Shown one piece after another: positions 34,498-45,267 of a stretch of DNA of 64,000 bases. Under the pieces are notes generated by a model, which searched no databases, had not been told where the DNA came from, and saw nothing but the letters and a program-made list of their open reading frames with translations. Position 1 is the first letter of the stretch. Each line of letters opens with the position of its first letter. The DNA comes from Sporosarcina sp. ANT_H38 (GTDB taxonomy: Bacteria; Bacillota; Bacilli; Bacillales_A; Planococcaceae). The stretch is from positions 930,001-994,000 of the forward strand of contig NZ_VOBC01000001.1 in the NCBI RefSeq assembly GCF_008369195.1. Direction: 5' to 3'. The translations under genes were made by a program, and so were the position numbers.

Positions 34498-34904
34498 TAT
34501 GAAAAAGTGGTTAGTAAACTAACCTTTAGTACAAATCCAGCCATATCATATTTCATCTAACTTAAATATGACATGGTTGGAATCTTTTTATCGATAACTA
34601 TTATGAAAGTGTGGTTTAAAGAGTACTATTGCATGCATACAAATGACTAAATTATATATGCTACGAAGATTGCTCAGAATCAGGAACGATATCAGACTTA
34701 GAAGTTCAACAACTTCTACATGAACAACTTCAATGTAGTAGTGATTTCTCGTTAATCTTTCTATACCAAAACATGAGGTGTCTTCATTTATTAATGAAAT
34801 TATAAATTGATCTATTGAATGGGCTACAAGGCTGGTGCAGTCAACTGATCATGCTGTTGTATGGAGTGCGAAAGTTGCGATATATAATACAGAGGATGAG
34901 GAAA
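34498..34904. other. Intergenic region between melA and DUF624 gene
   Basis: A terminator lies at 34533-34590. The rest (34600-34890) has no supported ORF; a short open stretch from 34815 runs in frame into the DUF624 gene but has no binding site. Confidence 0.55.
34533..34590 (+). terminator. Terminator of melA
   Basis: AATCCAGCCATATCATATTT pairs with AAATATGACATGGTTGGAAT (one bulge), followed by CTTTTT. Confidence 0.8.
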
Positions 34905-35516
34905 ATGAATCTATTTAGAATCGACGGTACTTTCTATCGCATATTAGAGAAATCGATCAACTTTCTTTTGCTAAATTTATTATGGTTTTTAATGTGTCTA
35001 CCGATAATTACTATTTTTCCTGCTACAGCAGCAATGTTTGGAGTAGTAAGGCAATGGACTCAGAAGAAAGAAACAGGTATTTTCAGAAACTATTTCGTGC
35101 TTTTAAAAGAAAATTTCCTACAAAGTTTTATATTGGGGATCATTTGGTTTGGGTTAGCCTACTTATTTTATTTTAATATATCCATCAGCCTTCAAATGTC
35201 GGGAACCTTAAAATTCCTTGCGGTTTCTATATTAGTATGTTTGTGTTTATTGTTCATAATGACGTCGATTTTTTTATTTCCAATAATGGTTCACTATAAA
35301 ATGGGTTGGACCTCCATTCTTAAAAACTCTTTATTATTTTCTGTGACACAGCTTCGATCCACATTTCTCTGTGGAATAATACTATTTATAACCATCGTAA
35401 TAACCTATATTATTCCGATGACCTCCATTATATTTTGGAGTATCGCGGTCTACAATATCTATAGGTTATGTGATAAGTCGTTTATTAAAATCGAATCAAT
35501 GGGACAATCAGTCTGA
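34905..35516 (+). CDS. YesL/DUF624 family membrane protein
   Basis: A 203-residue DUF624 membrane protein. It shows FLLLNLLWFLMCLPIITIFP, the family PATAAMFGVVRQWTQKKETG at about residues 40-58, and several later hydrophobic segments. The ATG at 34905 follows AGAGG with nine bases of spacing; the longer ORF from 34815 is not needed. It is the third DUF624 gene of the window and again stands before a binding-protein/permease set. In all three, the PATT/PATA-x-MF block directly after a helix is the most conserved part. Confidence 0.85.
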   Translation: MNLFRIDGTFYRILEKSINFLLLNLLWFLMCLPIITIFPATAAMFGVVRQWTQKKETGIFRNYFVLLKENFLQSFILGIIWFGLAYLFYFNISISLQMSGTLKFLAVSILVCLCLLFIMTSIFLFPIMVHYKMGWTSILKNSLLFSVTQLRSTFLCGIILFITIVITYIIPMTSIIFWSIAVYNIYRLCDKSFIKIESMGQSV

Positions 35517-35862
35517 AAAATAAGGAGAATAATTAGCCTTGTTATGGTTACATTACTTTTTCAGGAATTAACTTACAGCGATTTTAAATCATGCCGGGAT
35601 TATCAGATTTTATTTAGAGGGTTATTGGTTTAGTGGAATTAGTTAAATGTTGATATTAAATGGTAATGGAAACTTATTGGAGAATACTTAGGCATATGAA
35701 GTGGTTCAAAGCTTTCGATATATGAATCCGTCTACTAACCATTATTACTAGTAATAGGATTGAATCCAAATTTAACAAGCTGAAAAATCTGAATAATGAG
35801 TAGTCCTGCTTCGTTTTTCTATGAATTCCAAGCTTACTAAATTATGCAAGGGGGATTTACAA
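35517..35862. other. Leader of the third importer
   Basis: AT-rich, no ORF with a binding site. I see no clear TTGACA/TATAAT pair and no TGTAATCG operator, so control differs from the left-half units or reads through from melA. Confidence 0.45.
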
Positions 35863-37167
35863 ATGAAAAATAAATTTGCGTTTATTAAACTAACATCAAT
35901 GCTACTTGCATTATTACTTGTCATTTCCGGATGTAGTTCAGGGAATGACAAAGAATCATCTGATGGAGGGAAAGTGAAACTTAAAATGTCAGTATGGGGA
36001 AACCCAGTTGAAATTGATGGGTACAAGCTAGCAATCGATTTATATAAAGAAGAGAATCCTAATGTTGAAATAACCATTATTCCAGTTCCTAGTGACAGCT
36101 ACGAACAAAAACTATTTACTGAGCTTTCCGGAGGAAATCCGTCTGATATTTTTTATGCTGGTGATACCTACATATCTAAACTAATTGAAACCGGAAAAGT
36201 CGTTGATTTAACTGATTTCCTAGAGAGCAATGATAGCTATGTAAAAGCTGATGAGTTTGCTGAAGGTTTGTGGGGTGGAGCTAAGAAGGATGATAAGATA
36301 TTTGGAGTACCTGTTGATAGTAATCCGTTCCTAATGTATTATAACAAAAATGTTCTTAAAGAGGCTGGTATTGAAAAAACTCCTCAGGAATACTTTGATG
36401 AAGGACAATGGAATTGGGATACTTTTTCTGAAATGACGGGGGAACTTGTTGCTGCTGGTAAGAAAGGGTATGTTGGTTCAAGTGGTGGTGTCTATACACT
36501 ATCATGGGTTTGGTCAAATGGAGGAGAATTGTATGATGATAATGGAAACATCATTTTAGACAAGAATGAAAAAGCGCGAGAAACGTTTAGATACCTTGAA
36601 GGATTAATTGAAGATGGAAAAATCACATATAGTGGGTCATTGCCAAAAGGACAGGGAGCCGACGCGTTGTTTATGTCTAATCAAGTTGGTTTTTTATCCG
36701 CTGGTCGTTGGTTAACGCCGATGTTTAGCGAAAATGACTCATTAGACTTCGATTATATCCCGTGGCCAACAAATACAGGCGAGAAAATGGAGCCTGCAGC
36801 TATTGGTACTGCATATATGTCGGTATCCAAAGACTCGAAGCATGTGGATGAGGCAAAGAAATTTCTTTCTTTCTATACCTCTACTGTTGGTCAGAAAGCA
36901 CGTCTAGCTGAGAACGGGAGTGCGATTCCATCTGTAAATGGAATTGATGATCTTGTTGAGGAAGCAAAAGTTCCAGAGCATGCCACCTATTTACTCGATG
37001 CCCGTAACATTGGAATTGTTGATGATAAGCAAATGTCAGTTCCAGGATTAGACAAGGAACTTAGAGACATTGTGGATCTTATGTATCTAGGGCAACAAGA
37101 TGCTGATAAGACCATGGATGAATTTTATAAGAAAGCAAAAGAAATGATTGAAGATTATAGAAAATAA
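35863..37167 (+). CDS. ABC sugar-binding lipoprotein
   Basis: A 434-residue CUT1 binding protein with lipobox VISGC (Cys about residue 25). Mature motifs include LKMSVWGNPVEIDGYKLAID, ELSGGNPSDIFYAGDTYISK, FGVPVDSNPFLMYYNKNVL and SVSKDSKHVDEAKKFLSFYT. The ATG at 35863 has AAGGGGGAT before it; the upstream in-frame ATG at 35821 lacks a site. Two permeases follow. It is not a close relative of the tandem pair at 25823/27264. Position after melA suggests alpha-galactosides as ligand, as inference. Confidence 0.92.
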   Translation: MKNKFAFIKLTSMLLALLLVISGCSSGNDKESSDGGKVKLKMSVWGNPVEIDGYKLAIDLYKEENPNVEITIIPVPSDSYEQKLFTELSGGNPSDIFYAGDTYISKLIETGKVVDLTDFLESNDSYVKADEFAEGLWGGAKKDDKIFGVPVDSNPFLMYYNKNVLKEAGIEKTPQEYFDEGQWNWDTFSEMTGELVAAGKKGYVGSSGGVYTLSWVWSNGGELYDDNGNIILDKNEKARETFRYLEGLIEDGKITYSGSLPKGQGADALFMSNQVGFLSAGRWLTPMFSENDSLDFDYIPWPTNTGEKMEPAAIGTAYMSVSKDSKHVDEAKKFLSFYTSTVGQKARLAENGSAIPSVNGIDDLVEEAKVPEHATYLLDARNIGIVDDKQMSVPGLDKELRDIVDLMYLGQQDADKTMDEFYKKAKEMIEDYRK

Positions 37168-37242
37168 TTAACTAACATTAAATAGTTAAAATAAAAGGTG
37201 ATCTATTCTCTTTTATTTTACTAGCATTGAAAAGAGGATGCT

Positions 37243-38112
37243 ATGATGAAAAATAAAACACTTTGGGGTTATTTCTTTTTAGCACCACAGTTACTGGGAC
37301 TCGTGGCTTTTGCCCTTATCCCACTTGTTTTTTCTATTGTCTTAAGTTTTATGGATTGGGATGGTTTTGGTACGAAATCTTTTATTGGACTTGAAAATTT
37401 CATAGGACAGTTTCAAAGCCCTGTGTTTTGGAAGTCATTACGGAATACAGTTCTTTATACAATCCTCTATATTCCTATAGGAGTATCGATTTCTTTATTA
37501 CTTGCTTTTGCATTAAATAAAGTTAAAGGGAAAGAGTTATACAGAATATTTTACTTTATGCCTGTGGTTACCAGTTCTGTATCCGTAGGTGTAATTTGGA
37601 TGTGGATTTTGAATGGTGATTTTGGGATATTAAATCAATTGCTAGGTGTTTTTGGAATAGCGGGACCGCAATGGTTAACAAATACTAGCTTAGTTATGAT
37701 TTCAATTGTAATGCTTAGTGTTTGGTGGCAAGTAGGTTTTAATATGATTATATTTCTTGCTGGTCTTCAAGGAATATCAAAAAGCTATTATGAAGCTGCC
37801 GATATTGATGGCGCCTCGGGTTTTCAAAAATTTCGCCATATTACCTTACCCATGTTATCACCTACTACATTTTTTGTAACGATCATGGCAATAATATCTT
37901 CATTTCAAGTATTTGACCAAGCTTACGTCATGACTATGGGTGGTCCGGCAAAGTCAAGTTATACAATTGTTTACCACATATATGAATTAGCATTTGTTAA
38001 CTTTAGAATGGGTGAAAGTGCTGCAGCAGCGATAATTCTGTTTACGATTATTATGATTTTTACTCTAATTCAGTTTAAAGTTTCTAAAAGGTGGGTTCAT
38101 TATGAAGAGTAA
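37243..38112 (+). CDS. ABC sugar importer permease 1
   Basis: A 289-residue CUT1 permease with six predicted helices, from LWGYFFLAPQLLGLVAFALI to the C-terminal SKRWVHYEE. The EAA loop is EAADIDGASGFQKFRHITLP near residue 184. The site AAAGAGGAT serves an ATG doublet (37243 and 37246). The 3' end overlaps the second permease by 11 bases, so the two are coupled. Confidence 0.92.
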   Translation: MMKNKTLWGYFFLAPQLLGLVAFALIPLVFSIVLSFMDWDGFGTKSFIGLENFIGQFQSPVFWKSLRNTVLYTILYIPIGVSISLLLAFALNKVKGKELYRIFYFMPVVTSSVSVGVIWMWILNGDFGILNQLLGVFGIAGPQWLTNTSLVMISIVMLSVWWQVGFNMIIFLAGLQGISKSYYEAADIDGASGFQKFRHITLPMLSPTTFFVTIMAIISSFQVFDQAYVMTMGGPAKSSYTIVYHIYELAFVNFRMGESAAAAIILFTIIMIFTLIQFKVSKRWVHYEE

Positions 38113-38986
38113 AACGCTTGTTGTAAATGAGGACAGTCACAAGAAAACAAAATTAATTAAAAAGAAGATTGAAATTTCAACAGTTATTCTTCATCTGGTG
38201 CTCATTTTAGGGGCAGCTATAATGATTTTCCCTTTTATATGGTCAATAACTAGTTCCTTGAAAAGTGTATCACAAATATTTATTGTACCTCCAGAGTTTC
38301 TTCCGAACCCATTTGTTTGGTCTAACTATCCAGACTCCTTGAAGGCAATGCCATTTGGTCGAGCATATTGGAATAGCTTTTATATCACAGTACTCATAGT
38401 AGGGATTCAGTTGATAACGGCTGCTATGGCTGCTTATGCCTTTGCAAAAATTCGTTTTCCAGGAGTAAATTTATTATTTATTTTATTTTTAGCAACAATG
38501 ATGATTCCAAAACAAGTAACTATGGTACCAACCTATATGATAATGAGTAAAATAGGTTGGTTGGATACCCATTTGGCTTTAATTGTTCCTGGTGCTTTAT
38601 TTAATGCCTTTTCAGTATTCCTATTAAGGCAGTTTATTATGGGGATACCAAATGAATTGGAGGAAGCAGCCGTTGTAGATGGAGCAAACCCGTTAAGGAT
38701 TTTCTGGAGTGTTATTCTTCCTTTAATAAAACCTGCATTAGCAGCAGTAGGTATCTTTAGTTTTATGGGTACCTGGAATAATTTCATGGAGCCATTAATT
38801 TATTTAAGTACACCTGATTTATTCACTGTTCCCTTGATGTTGAACTACTTTAAGGGACTATATGCAACTGACTGGGGATTGATGATGGCTGGATCGACAA
38901 TTTCAATTATACCAGTTTTAATCATATATATTATTGCGCAAAAACATATTATTGAAGGTGTTGCACTAACTGGAATCAAAGGATGA
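38102..38986 (+). CDS. ABC sugar importer permease 2
   Basis: A 294-residue CUT1 permease and partner of the previous gene, overlapping it by 11 bases. It shows IFPFIWSITSSLKSVSQIF, MMIPKQVTMVPTYMIMSKIGW, the EAA loop EEAAVVDGANPLRIFWSVIL near residue 187, and the family end QKHIIEGVALTGIKG. It closes the melA-linked importer. A stem (39131-39160) lies 145 bp downstream. Confidence 0.92.
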   Translation: MKSKTLVVNEDSHKKTKLIKKKIEISTVILHLVLILGAAIMIFPFIWSITSSLKSVSQIFIVPPEFLPNPFVWSNYPDSLKAMPFGRAYWNSFYITVLIVGIQLITAAMAAYAFAKIRFPGVNLLFILFLATMMIPKQVTMVPTYMIMSKIGWLDTHLALIVPGALFNAFSVFLLRQFIMGIPNELEEAAVVDGANPLRIFWSVILPLIKPALAAVGIFSFMGTWNNFMEPLIYLSTPDLFTVPLMLNYFKGLYATDWGLMMAGSTISIIPVLIIYIIAQKHIIEGVALTGIKG

Positions 38987-39563
38987 TATATTGGCTACTA
39001 TTAAATAATTGCTGTAAAATTAAAAATAGCTATAACCCGTTAATTCACAAGGTATAATTTTTTAGGTAATAGAGTGTGTATCCGTTTATTGGTGCATAAT
39101 CCACCAATTTGTAGTTTATATTTGCACAATAAATCCCGTCTGCTTTAGTGGACGGGATTTAAATATGCCCAAAGTTGTATAGGCTGGTCGGTCGAATTCA
39201 ATCCAGACAAGTTAAACAGCTCACATTTCGCACCACGCCAAATTTCAGATCTATATTATTATGAAGTTTATTTTTTTGTAATTCTGGTGACGACGATCAG
39301 CTGGTTGTTTACTAGCTTTTTTCTAAAACCCACAGCGATTTCATGTGCGTTTTTCAAGAAGTCCGACTCGGCCAATTCTAAATTCGTCAGTACTTTAGTT
39401 GTTCATAGGGAAGAGTGGGTTGCCGAATTGACACTGTTTTGTGCCGTCTGGGAGCTTCGATATAAAGATTTACATGAAGGTGAATAGTTAGGAAATCACT
39501 TAGCCTGTTGGATAAACGAGCTTTCATTTCCCAGGGTGAATCGAGGGGTTAGTCTTCGTCAAG

Positions 39564-39631
<68 letters not shown>

Positions 39632-40248
39632 ACCCAAAGAAATAGTTCCTGCAGTGCTTCCACTGTTAGATTTCGCGCCCTCTGTAAAAAGGATCATTCA
39701 AACCTTCATCAATCCGTATCTTAGACGTTTGTATGGCTATGGCATGGGCTCAGTTAACGAATATTTCGAGATGCAGTTTGAAAATATCGTGGCTTGAAAT
39801 GTCGGAAATTCACCTTGATTTGAAGATAGGTATCTCTCTCAATTATTGAATCATCGTACTCGTGGAAATTTTCTTTACTATGTTATGATTTACATAATTT
39901 ATGTATAATTGATCGAATCTCTAAAATGGTTAAAATTCGGTTAAATAAAGGATTTAGCTCATTCGCTAGAGGAGTTAATGTAGGATTTTGGCGTTGGACT
40001 GGGGAAGATTATCACTGAAGGGTACACGACTATTGAAGTTCTTTATACCTAACTGGATCAACTAATTTTTTTAAAGGACTTGTCTACTCTTGATACCATC
40101 TTTTTTATACGAGAACACAGTAAGTAAAAGTAGATTGTACAATTACATTAATTTAACAACTCTTTGAAGTCACTTCTTGCTTTATTGGGTTCTTAATAAA
40201 TGGTCGATTAGAAAAAGAAGGAGTCTATGAGTTTGAATGAAATATAAA

Positions 40249-40281
40249 ATAGGGTAGACTTTTTTTATCGTCTACCCTATA
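40249..40281 (-). terminator. Terminator of the minus-strand Gfo/Idh gene
   Basis: ATAGGGTAGAC and GTCTACCCTAT form an 11-bp stem; read on the minus strand it is followed by TTTTATATTT. It lies 84 bp after the stop codon. Confidence 0.8.
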
Positions 40282-40364
40282 GGCGGGAGATTGGAACAAG
40301 TGACAGCACGTTGAATCATTTCAGATCCAACGATCAGTCAATAGCCGATTTATAATGTATTAAT

Positions 40365-41303
40365 TCAAGTAAGAATTTTTGTAACACTGCGAGAGATTGC
40401 ATGTGTATTGATGGTAGATTCTATCTGTTTATTTTTCACGCATTTTATAAATTCTTCTACTTCATAGTACATAGAATCATATTCATGCTTAACAGAAATA
40501 TCTTCAGTTTGACCATCTTTGTATTTGATAATAATTTGCTTCGGATCACTAATTTTATCGATTTCGATTACACCATTTTCACCCTGTATTTCATTTGGAG
40601 AATGGGAATCTGAAATTTTGGAGTACATAATAACAGCTTCAAATTCATCGTAATTTAAGATCATACTTCCTTGGCCATCTGCACCAGTGGATAGTAAATA
40701 AGTATTTTTGAGTACAGATTTCGGTTCTCCAACTAGATGAATAATAGGTGCGATGCAGTAAACACCTAAGTCTGTTTTGGCACCATTTCCAAGTTCAGGT
40801 TTAAAAGCATTTTCAATAATGCCTTCCTTGTATTTATTGTAACGCGAAGAGTATTGGTTATAATGAAATACGAATCGTCGTAGTGGACCAATCTTAGCTA
40901 AGTTCTCTTTCAAGTTGAGAAATGTAGGTGTCACCGTGGATTTCATTGCTTCCATATAGGTTGCTTGATGCTCTTTAGATGCTTTAATAACTTGATCCAT
41001 TTCATTTAAAGACGTGACAGCCGGCTTTTCACAAAGAACATGGATGCCATTTTTCATTGCTAAAATACTTTGTTCCGCATGGAATGCATTTGGTGATGCA
41101 ATGTAAACAGCTTCAATATCGCCACTTTGAAACATTTCCAACATATCTGTATAGACATTATTGACCTTATGTTTCTCTGCAAACGCTCTCCCTGTTTCCA
41201 CAGTTCTTGAATAGATTGCCCCAACGCTAAACTCGGGATGTTCTTTTGCTGCTGTAATAAATCGATCTGTAATCCAATTCGTTCCGATAATACCAAACTT
41301 CAT
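40365..41303 (-). CDS. Gfo/Idh/MocA oxidoreductase (dihydrodiol dehydrogenase-like)
   Basis: A 312-residue NAD(P)-dependent dehydrogenase. The loop is GIIGTNWITDRFI, a variant lacking the second glycine, and the Lys is in CEKPAVTSLNE near residue 93. The His of D-x-G-x-H is replaced by Tyr (KTDLGVYCIAPIIHLVG), as in dimeric dihydrodiol dehydrogenase and glucose-fructose oxidoreductase. The start has AAAAGGAGT. It stands alone downstream of the galactose operon on the same strand, separated from galM by 434 bp. A link to galactose is not shown. Confidence 0.9.
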   Translation of the reverse strand: MKFGIIGTNWITDRFITAAKEHPEFSVGAIYSRTVETGRAFAEKHKVNNVYTDMLEMFQSGDIEAVYIASPNAFHAEQSILAMKNGIHVLCEKPAVTSLNEMDQVIKASKEHQATYMEAMKSTVTPTFLNLKENLAKIGPLRRFVFHYNQYSSRYNKYKEGIIENAFKPELGNGAKTDLGVYCIAPIIHLVGEPKSVLKNTYLLSTGADGQGSMILNYDEFEAVIMYSKISDSHSPNEIQGENGVIEIDKISDPKQIIIKYKDGQTEDISVKHEYDSMYYEVEEFIKCVKNKQIESTINTHAISRSVTKILT

Positions 41304-41737
41304 TGTAATAACTCCTTTTGTTTATGTTTTAAATTGTTAGCTGATTAAAATAAATTAACCAGCTAATAAATTGATCTACTACTAGGATTCCTTGTAGGGC
41401 TGCCATTGGAGTACTTTGGACTGAACGATTTTCATAACATTACCGAGATATCTTGATGTATAGGGATGTGACTTCGTCGCATCCCTATACATTTTTTCGG
41501 TAATTTTATGGCGTTTGTTCATCTGTCGCTCTCCAAAAGCACAGTTACATCAAGAGCTTAAGCTTTTCGGGACGAAGGAATGGATGGCTTCCGAAAATGG
41601 ACTAAAGCAGCCAAGATACAATTTTTGGCTGCTCATGCTTTCTCTATTGAGTTTTCTTTTTTAGAATTGTAGAAGTTGATGGTTGCTAAAAGTAAACAAG
41701 GAATGCATTTAAGTAGTCTTTGTCATATAGATTGAAT
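41304..41737. other. Intergenic region between galM and the Gfo/Idh gene
   Basis: A perfect stem, ATGTATAGGGATG against CATCCCTATACAT (41457-41493), is followed on the plus strand by TTTTTT. No plus-strand gene ends here, so it may only insulate. No ORF is supported. Confidence 0.55.
41457..41497 (+). terminator. Stem-loop with T-run facing the plus strand
   Basis: A 13-bp perfect stem and a TTTTTT tail. Both flanking genes are on the minus strand, so its orientation is unexpected; on the minus strand the run precedes the stem. Confidence 0.6.
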
Positions 41738-42775
41738 CTAGCCCTCAACACCAAAAGAAAACACTGTCTGTTTTTCATACAATTCATTAGCCTTTAAGAA
41801 AACGGACGGGAAGCCATCGTGATGCAAGGATACAGGGGAGGCTTGTGTTTCAAAACAGACACCTAAATAAGGTTTTGATTGTCCTTCTGCTAGATTGAGT
41901 CCTTCATCGAGGGTATTTGATGTGTACATAACGACACCTGGTTGGTTGGTCTTAATCGTCATCACACGGCCACTTGTTTCTTCTTTTACACTGATGTGTT
42001 GTTGTTGCGTTTGATTGAGAATAAAGTAATGATCATATCCATGATTTGCAACTCTATTTTGTGTTGTTGTGGAGTGAATACCGTCAACGAGCTTTCTTCC
42101 AGTTCGGAAATCAAATGGCGTATTCGCTACATTGATCTTTTTACCGGTTGGAATTAGTTCCGCATCAAGTTCAACAAATTCATCACTCTCGATTGTAACA
42201 TGATGGTTGTGAATCGTGTCGGTTAAATTCCCATTTAAATTAAAATAGGAGTGATTTGTCATAGTAAGCACAGTCGTTTTGTCGGATGTCCCTGAATAAT
42301 CAAGGATGAGCTCATTGTTATTAGTCAGTGTATAGGTAACAGCAACTTCAATAGTACCAGGGTATCCACCTTCGCCATCTAAACTTCTATGAGTTAATTT
42401 TACGCCAATTGTTTCATCTGTTTGAAAGGGGCTAGCTTGCCAGATTACCTGATGAAATCCTCCATTTCCTCCATGTAAATGATGGCCACCTTCATTTGCT
42501 TCCATTGAATATGTTTGATCTAGGATAGTGAATGAAGAATCTTGAATTCTTCCGGCAACACGGCCAATAATCGCACCAAAAAATTTCGTGTTTTCTTCAT
42601 AATCGTCATAATTTTTATAGCCAAGAACCACATTTTCTAGTTGGTTATTTCGATTCGGAACGCTTATATCAGTTATTATGCCACCGAAATTCAAAAAGCT
42701 TACTTTCATACCGTTATCATTTAATAGCGTGTATAATTTCCACTTACTCATTATATCTTGAGTTTCTATGTTCAT
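41738..42775 (-). CDS. galM: Aldose 1-epimerase (galactose mutarotase)
   Basis: A 345-residue cytosolic enzyme converting beta- to alpha-galactose, the form used by GalK. Motifs are MEANEGGHHLHGGNGGFH, NHSYFNLNG with the catalytic His, NHGYDHYFILN, and LAEGQSKPYLGVCFETQ with the catalytic Glu. I chose ATG 42775, placed eight bases after AGGTGG; the GTG at 42787 has no site. It is the last gene of galK-galE-galT-galM, only 15 bp after galT. A mutarotase is needed when beta-galactosidase releases beta-galactose, matching the GH35 enzyme in this window. Confidence 0.93.
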   Translation of the reverse strand: MNIETQDIMSKWKLYTLLNDNGMKVSFLNFGGIITDISVPNRNNQLENVVLGYKNYDDYEENTKFFGAIIGRVAGRIQDSSFTILDQTYSMEANEGGHHLHGGNGGFHQVIWQASPFQTDETIGVKLTHRSLDGEGGYPGTIEVAVTYTLTNNNELILDYSGTSDKTTVLTMTNHSYFNLNGNLTDTIHNHHVTIESDEFVELDAELIPTGKKINVANTPFDFRTGRKLVDGIHSTTTQNRVANHGYDHYFILNQTQQQHISVKEETSGRVMTIKTNQPGVVMYTSNTLDEGLNLAEGQSKPYLGVCFETQASPVSLHHDGFPSVFLKANELYEKQTVFSFGVEG

Positions 42776-42790
42776 CTGATTAACCACCTA

Positions 42791-44266
42791 TCAATTTAAT
42801 GTTTTGATAAATCGTTCACACTCACTTGGTACTTTAAAAACGCCTGCATCTCCAAGTACTTTGGCGAACTTAATCCCAAGTTCTTTTTCTAATATGGGTT
42901 CAATTTGTTCAAGGTTTGATAATTCTCCATAGTTTTCTTTCAGCTGTTTTGCCCATTGTTGATGATAGGGGGCTACGGCACTTGTTTGATCTAGTAAAAA
43001 CTTCTTGATTTCAGTTAATTCATCTTTCAGACGAGCTGGTAAAACTGCCAGACCCATTACTTCGATAAGCCCAATATTCTCTTTTTTAATATGATGGACA
43101 TCGGCATGTGGGTGGAAAAGTCCTAGTGGATGTTTCTCAGTTGTTCGATTGTTCCGTAAGACAAGATCGAGTTCAAACTTGTTACCATGCATTCGGGCAA
43201 TCGGTGTGATTGTATTATGTGGGGTATCATTACTAAAGGCTTTGATACCCGCTTCCTCATCACTATAATTTTTCCATGTGGTAAGTACATGGTCAGCTGC
43301 TTGAATCAAGGGTTCTATTTCATCTCCCTGCAAGCGGATGGTTGTTAATGGCCATTCCAGGACAGATGCCGTTATGTTTGGAAACTTTTCTAACGTAAAT
43401 GACAATGCGTTTTTTGCATATGTCATAGGGAAATCATAGCTTCCTGTTTGGTAATGATCATGATTCAAAATTGACCCACCTACTATAGGTAAATCGGCAT
43501 TTGAACCAATGAAATAATGTGGGAATTTCGCTATAAAAGTAAGCAAGCGTTCGAAAGTTTCTTTAGTGATTTTCATGTCACGATGTTCTTCAGCTAGTAA
43601 AATACCATGTTCATTATAATAGACATAGGGTGAATATTGTAGATACCAATTTTCATTTATGAGCGGCACTTGAATAATACGATGATTTGCTCTAGCTGGA
43701 TAACCTGTTCGGCCTGCATATCCTTCGTTTTCAATGCATAATAAACATTTTGGATAATCAACATTATGTTTCAATTCACTTTCTCTCTTGATTTGTTCAG
43801 GATCTTTCTCGGGTTTTGACATGTTAATGGTAATGTCCATATTACCATAGATTGTTTCTGCTTTAAAATGGATGTTTTTCTTGATGCGGTTCATCTGAAT
43901 ATAATTACTGTTTTTACTTAACTCATAAAAATAATCTGTAGCTTCCTTAGGAGAGTTATTATATTTTTTTCGAAAAGTCTCATTGACAACAGATGGCCGA
44001 GCGACAAAGGAATTCATAATCGAAGCGGAAAGTATTTCTTTGTCATCAAATACGTCGTCAATGACGTTATTTCCGATAGCATAGGCAATGATTTTGTCGA
44101 GTAGATTGGGGATTGTGTCATCCGTTATATCTGCAGTAGTTGCAGATATAGATTCGAGATGGAGCAGTGTAAGTACTTGGTTCGTCACATAAATCTGATC
44201 ACCATCATTGATTAGCTCAACATCGACAGCTTTTTTTATGAGTCCTTTAATATGTTGGTAAATCAT
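42791..44266 (-). CDS. galT: UDP-glucose--hexose-1-phosphate uridylyltransferase, Firmicute type
   Basis: A 491-residue GalT of the Gram-positive type (larger than the 350-residue enterobacterial enzyme). It transfers UMP from UDP-glucose to galactose-1-phosphate. Typical parts are [24 protein letters not shown] near residue 170, [35 protein letters not shown] (the His motif, near 265) and [29 protein letters not shown]. The start overlaps galE by four bases (ATGA), so translation is coupled. Part of the Leloir pathway with its neighbours. Confidence 0.95.
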   Translation of the reverse strand: MIYQHIKGLIKKAVDVELINDGDQIYVTNQVLTLLHLESISATTADITDDTIPNLLDKIIAYAIGNNVIDDVFDDKEILSASIMNSFVARPSVVNETFRKKYNNSPKEATDYFYELSKNSNYIQMNRIKKNIHFKAETIYGNMDITINMSKPEKDPEQIKRESELKHNVDYPKCLLCIENEGYAGRTGYPARANHRIIQVPLINENWYLQYSPYVYYNEHGILLAEEHRDMKITKETFERLLTFIAKFPHYFIGSNADLPIVGGSILNHDHYQTGSYDFPMTYAKNALSFTLEKFPNITASVLEWPLTTIRLQGDEIEPLIQAADHVLTTWKNYSDEEAGIKAFSNDTPHNTITPIARMHGNKFELDLVLRNNRTTEKHPLGLFHPHADVHHIKKENIGLIEVMGLAVLPARLKDELTEIKKFLLDQTSAVAPYHQQWAKQLKENYGELSNLEQIEPILEKELGIKFAKVLGDAGVFKVPSECERFIKTLN

Positions 44267-45267
44267 TTACCTGTCACGTCCTTCTGATAACCAGTTGGGT
44301 TATTGACATGCCAGTTCCAAGCATCCTGAATGATTTTTTCAATAGAAGTTCGCGTTGGTTGCCACCCTAAAATAGTAGCAGCTTTATCAGAGCTTGCGAT
44401 TAGAATACTAGGATCACCCGCACGACGTTCACCTGATTTCTCAGGGATTTCTTTACCTGTAACTGCCCTTGCTGTATCAATCATTTCTTTGACTGAAAAC
44501 CCTTGATTACTACCAAGGTTGAAAATATCACTTTTTCCATTATTGTTTAAATAATTAAGTGCTAAAAGATGTGCATTGATAAGATCTTCCACATGGACAT
44601 AATCACGGATACATGTGCCATCTAGCGTATTATAATCTTCACCAAAAACAGTGATGTGTGAACGTTGTGCGAGCGCTGCTTGGAGAATGATTGGTACAAG
44701 ATGTGTTTCGGGATGATGGTCCTCGCCGATTTCTCCTGATTCTCGCGCACCCGCCACATTGAAATAGCGTAATGCTATATAGCGAATTCCATAGGCTTGT
44801 TCGCACCATTTCATCATTTTTTCCATCGTCAGTTTTGTTTCTCCATAAGTACTTGTCGGATTAGTAGGCATTTCTTCAGTAATAGGGACTGATTCTGGCT
44901 CTCCGTAAGTGGCTGCTGTGGATGAAAAGACAATTTTTTTGACTTCAAACTCTGTCATGACTTGCAATAATACTTGTGTACCATAGACGTTATTATCAAA
45001 GTAATCCAGCGGTTTTTCCATAGATTCACCGACAAGGGAATTCGCTGCAAAATGGATAACTGCATCAATAGATTCATTAGTAAATACGCTACGCATAAAC
45101 GAGATTTCACGAATATCACCTTCGTAAAATGTTGCATCGGGATGGACAGCATGCCTATGTCCGGTTTGTAGATTATCAATCACTACGACATCCGATTGTT
45201 GATCAATTAACTGATAAACCGCATGTGAACCGATATATCCTGCTCCACCTAGAACTAATACACTCAT
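44263..45267 (-). CDS. galE: UDP-glucose 4-epimerase
   Basis: A 334-residue short-chain dehydrogenase-type epimerase interconverting UDP-galactose and UDP-glucose with bound NAD. The Rossmann loop is [16 protein letters not shown], the catalytic Ser/Thr region is [16 protein letters not shown], and the YxxxK is [11 protein letters not shown] near residue 149. The [14 protein letters not shown] block is typical of GalE. The start ATG directly follows the galK stop codon and has AGGAG inside the end of galK. It also overlaps galT by four bases. Confidence 0.96.
   Translation of the reverse strand: MSVLVLGGAGYIGSHAVYQLIDQQSDVVVIDNLQTGHRHAVHPDATFYEGDIREISFMRSVFTNESIDAVIHFAANSLVGESMEKPLDYFDNNVYGTQVLLQVMTEFEVKKIVFSSTAATYGEPESVPITEEMPTNPTSTYGETKLTMEKMMKWCEQAYGIRYIALRYFNVAGARESGEIGEDHHPETHLVPIILQAALAQRSHITVFGEDYNTLDGTCIRDYVHVEDLINAHLLALNYLNNNGKSDIFNLGSNQGFSVKEMIDTARAVTGKEIPEKSGERRAGDPSILIASSDKAATILGWQPTRTSIEKIIQDAWNWHVNNPTGYQKDVTGK

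Noticed and set aside
39287..39487. 66-codon plus-strand open frame in the non-coding region
   Set aside because: No ribosome binding site, no family resemblance, and it lies in a degenerate stretch.
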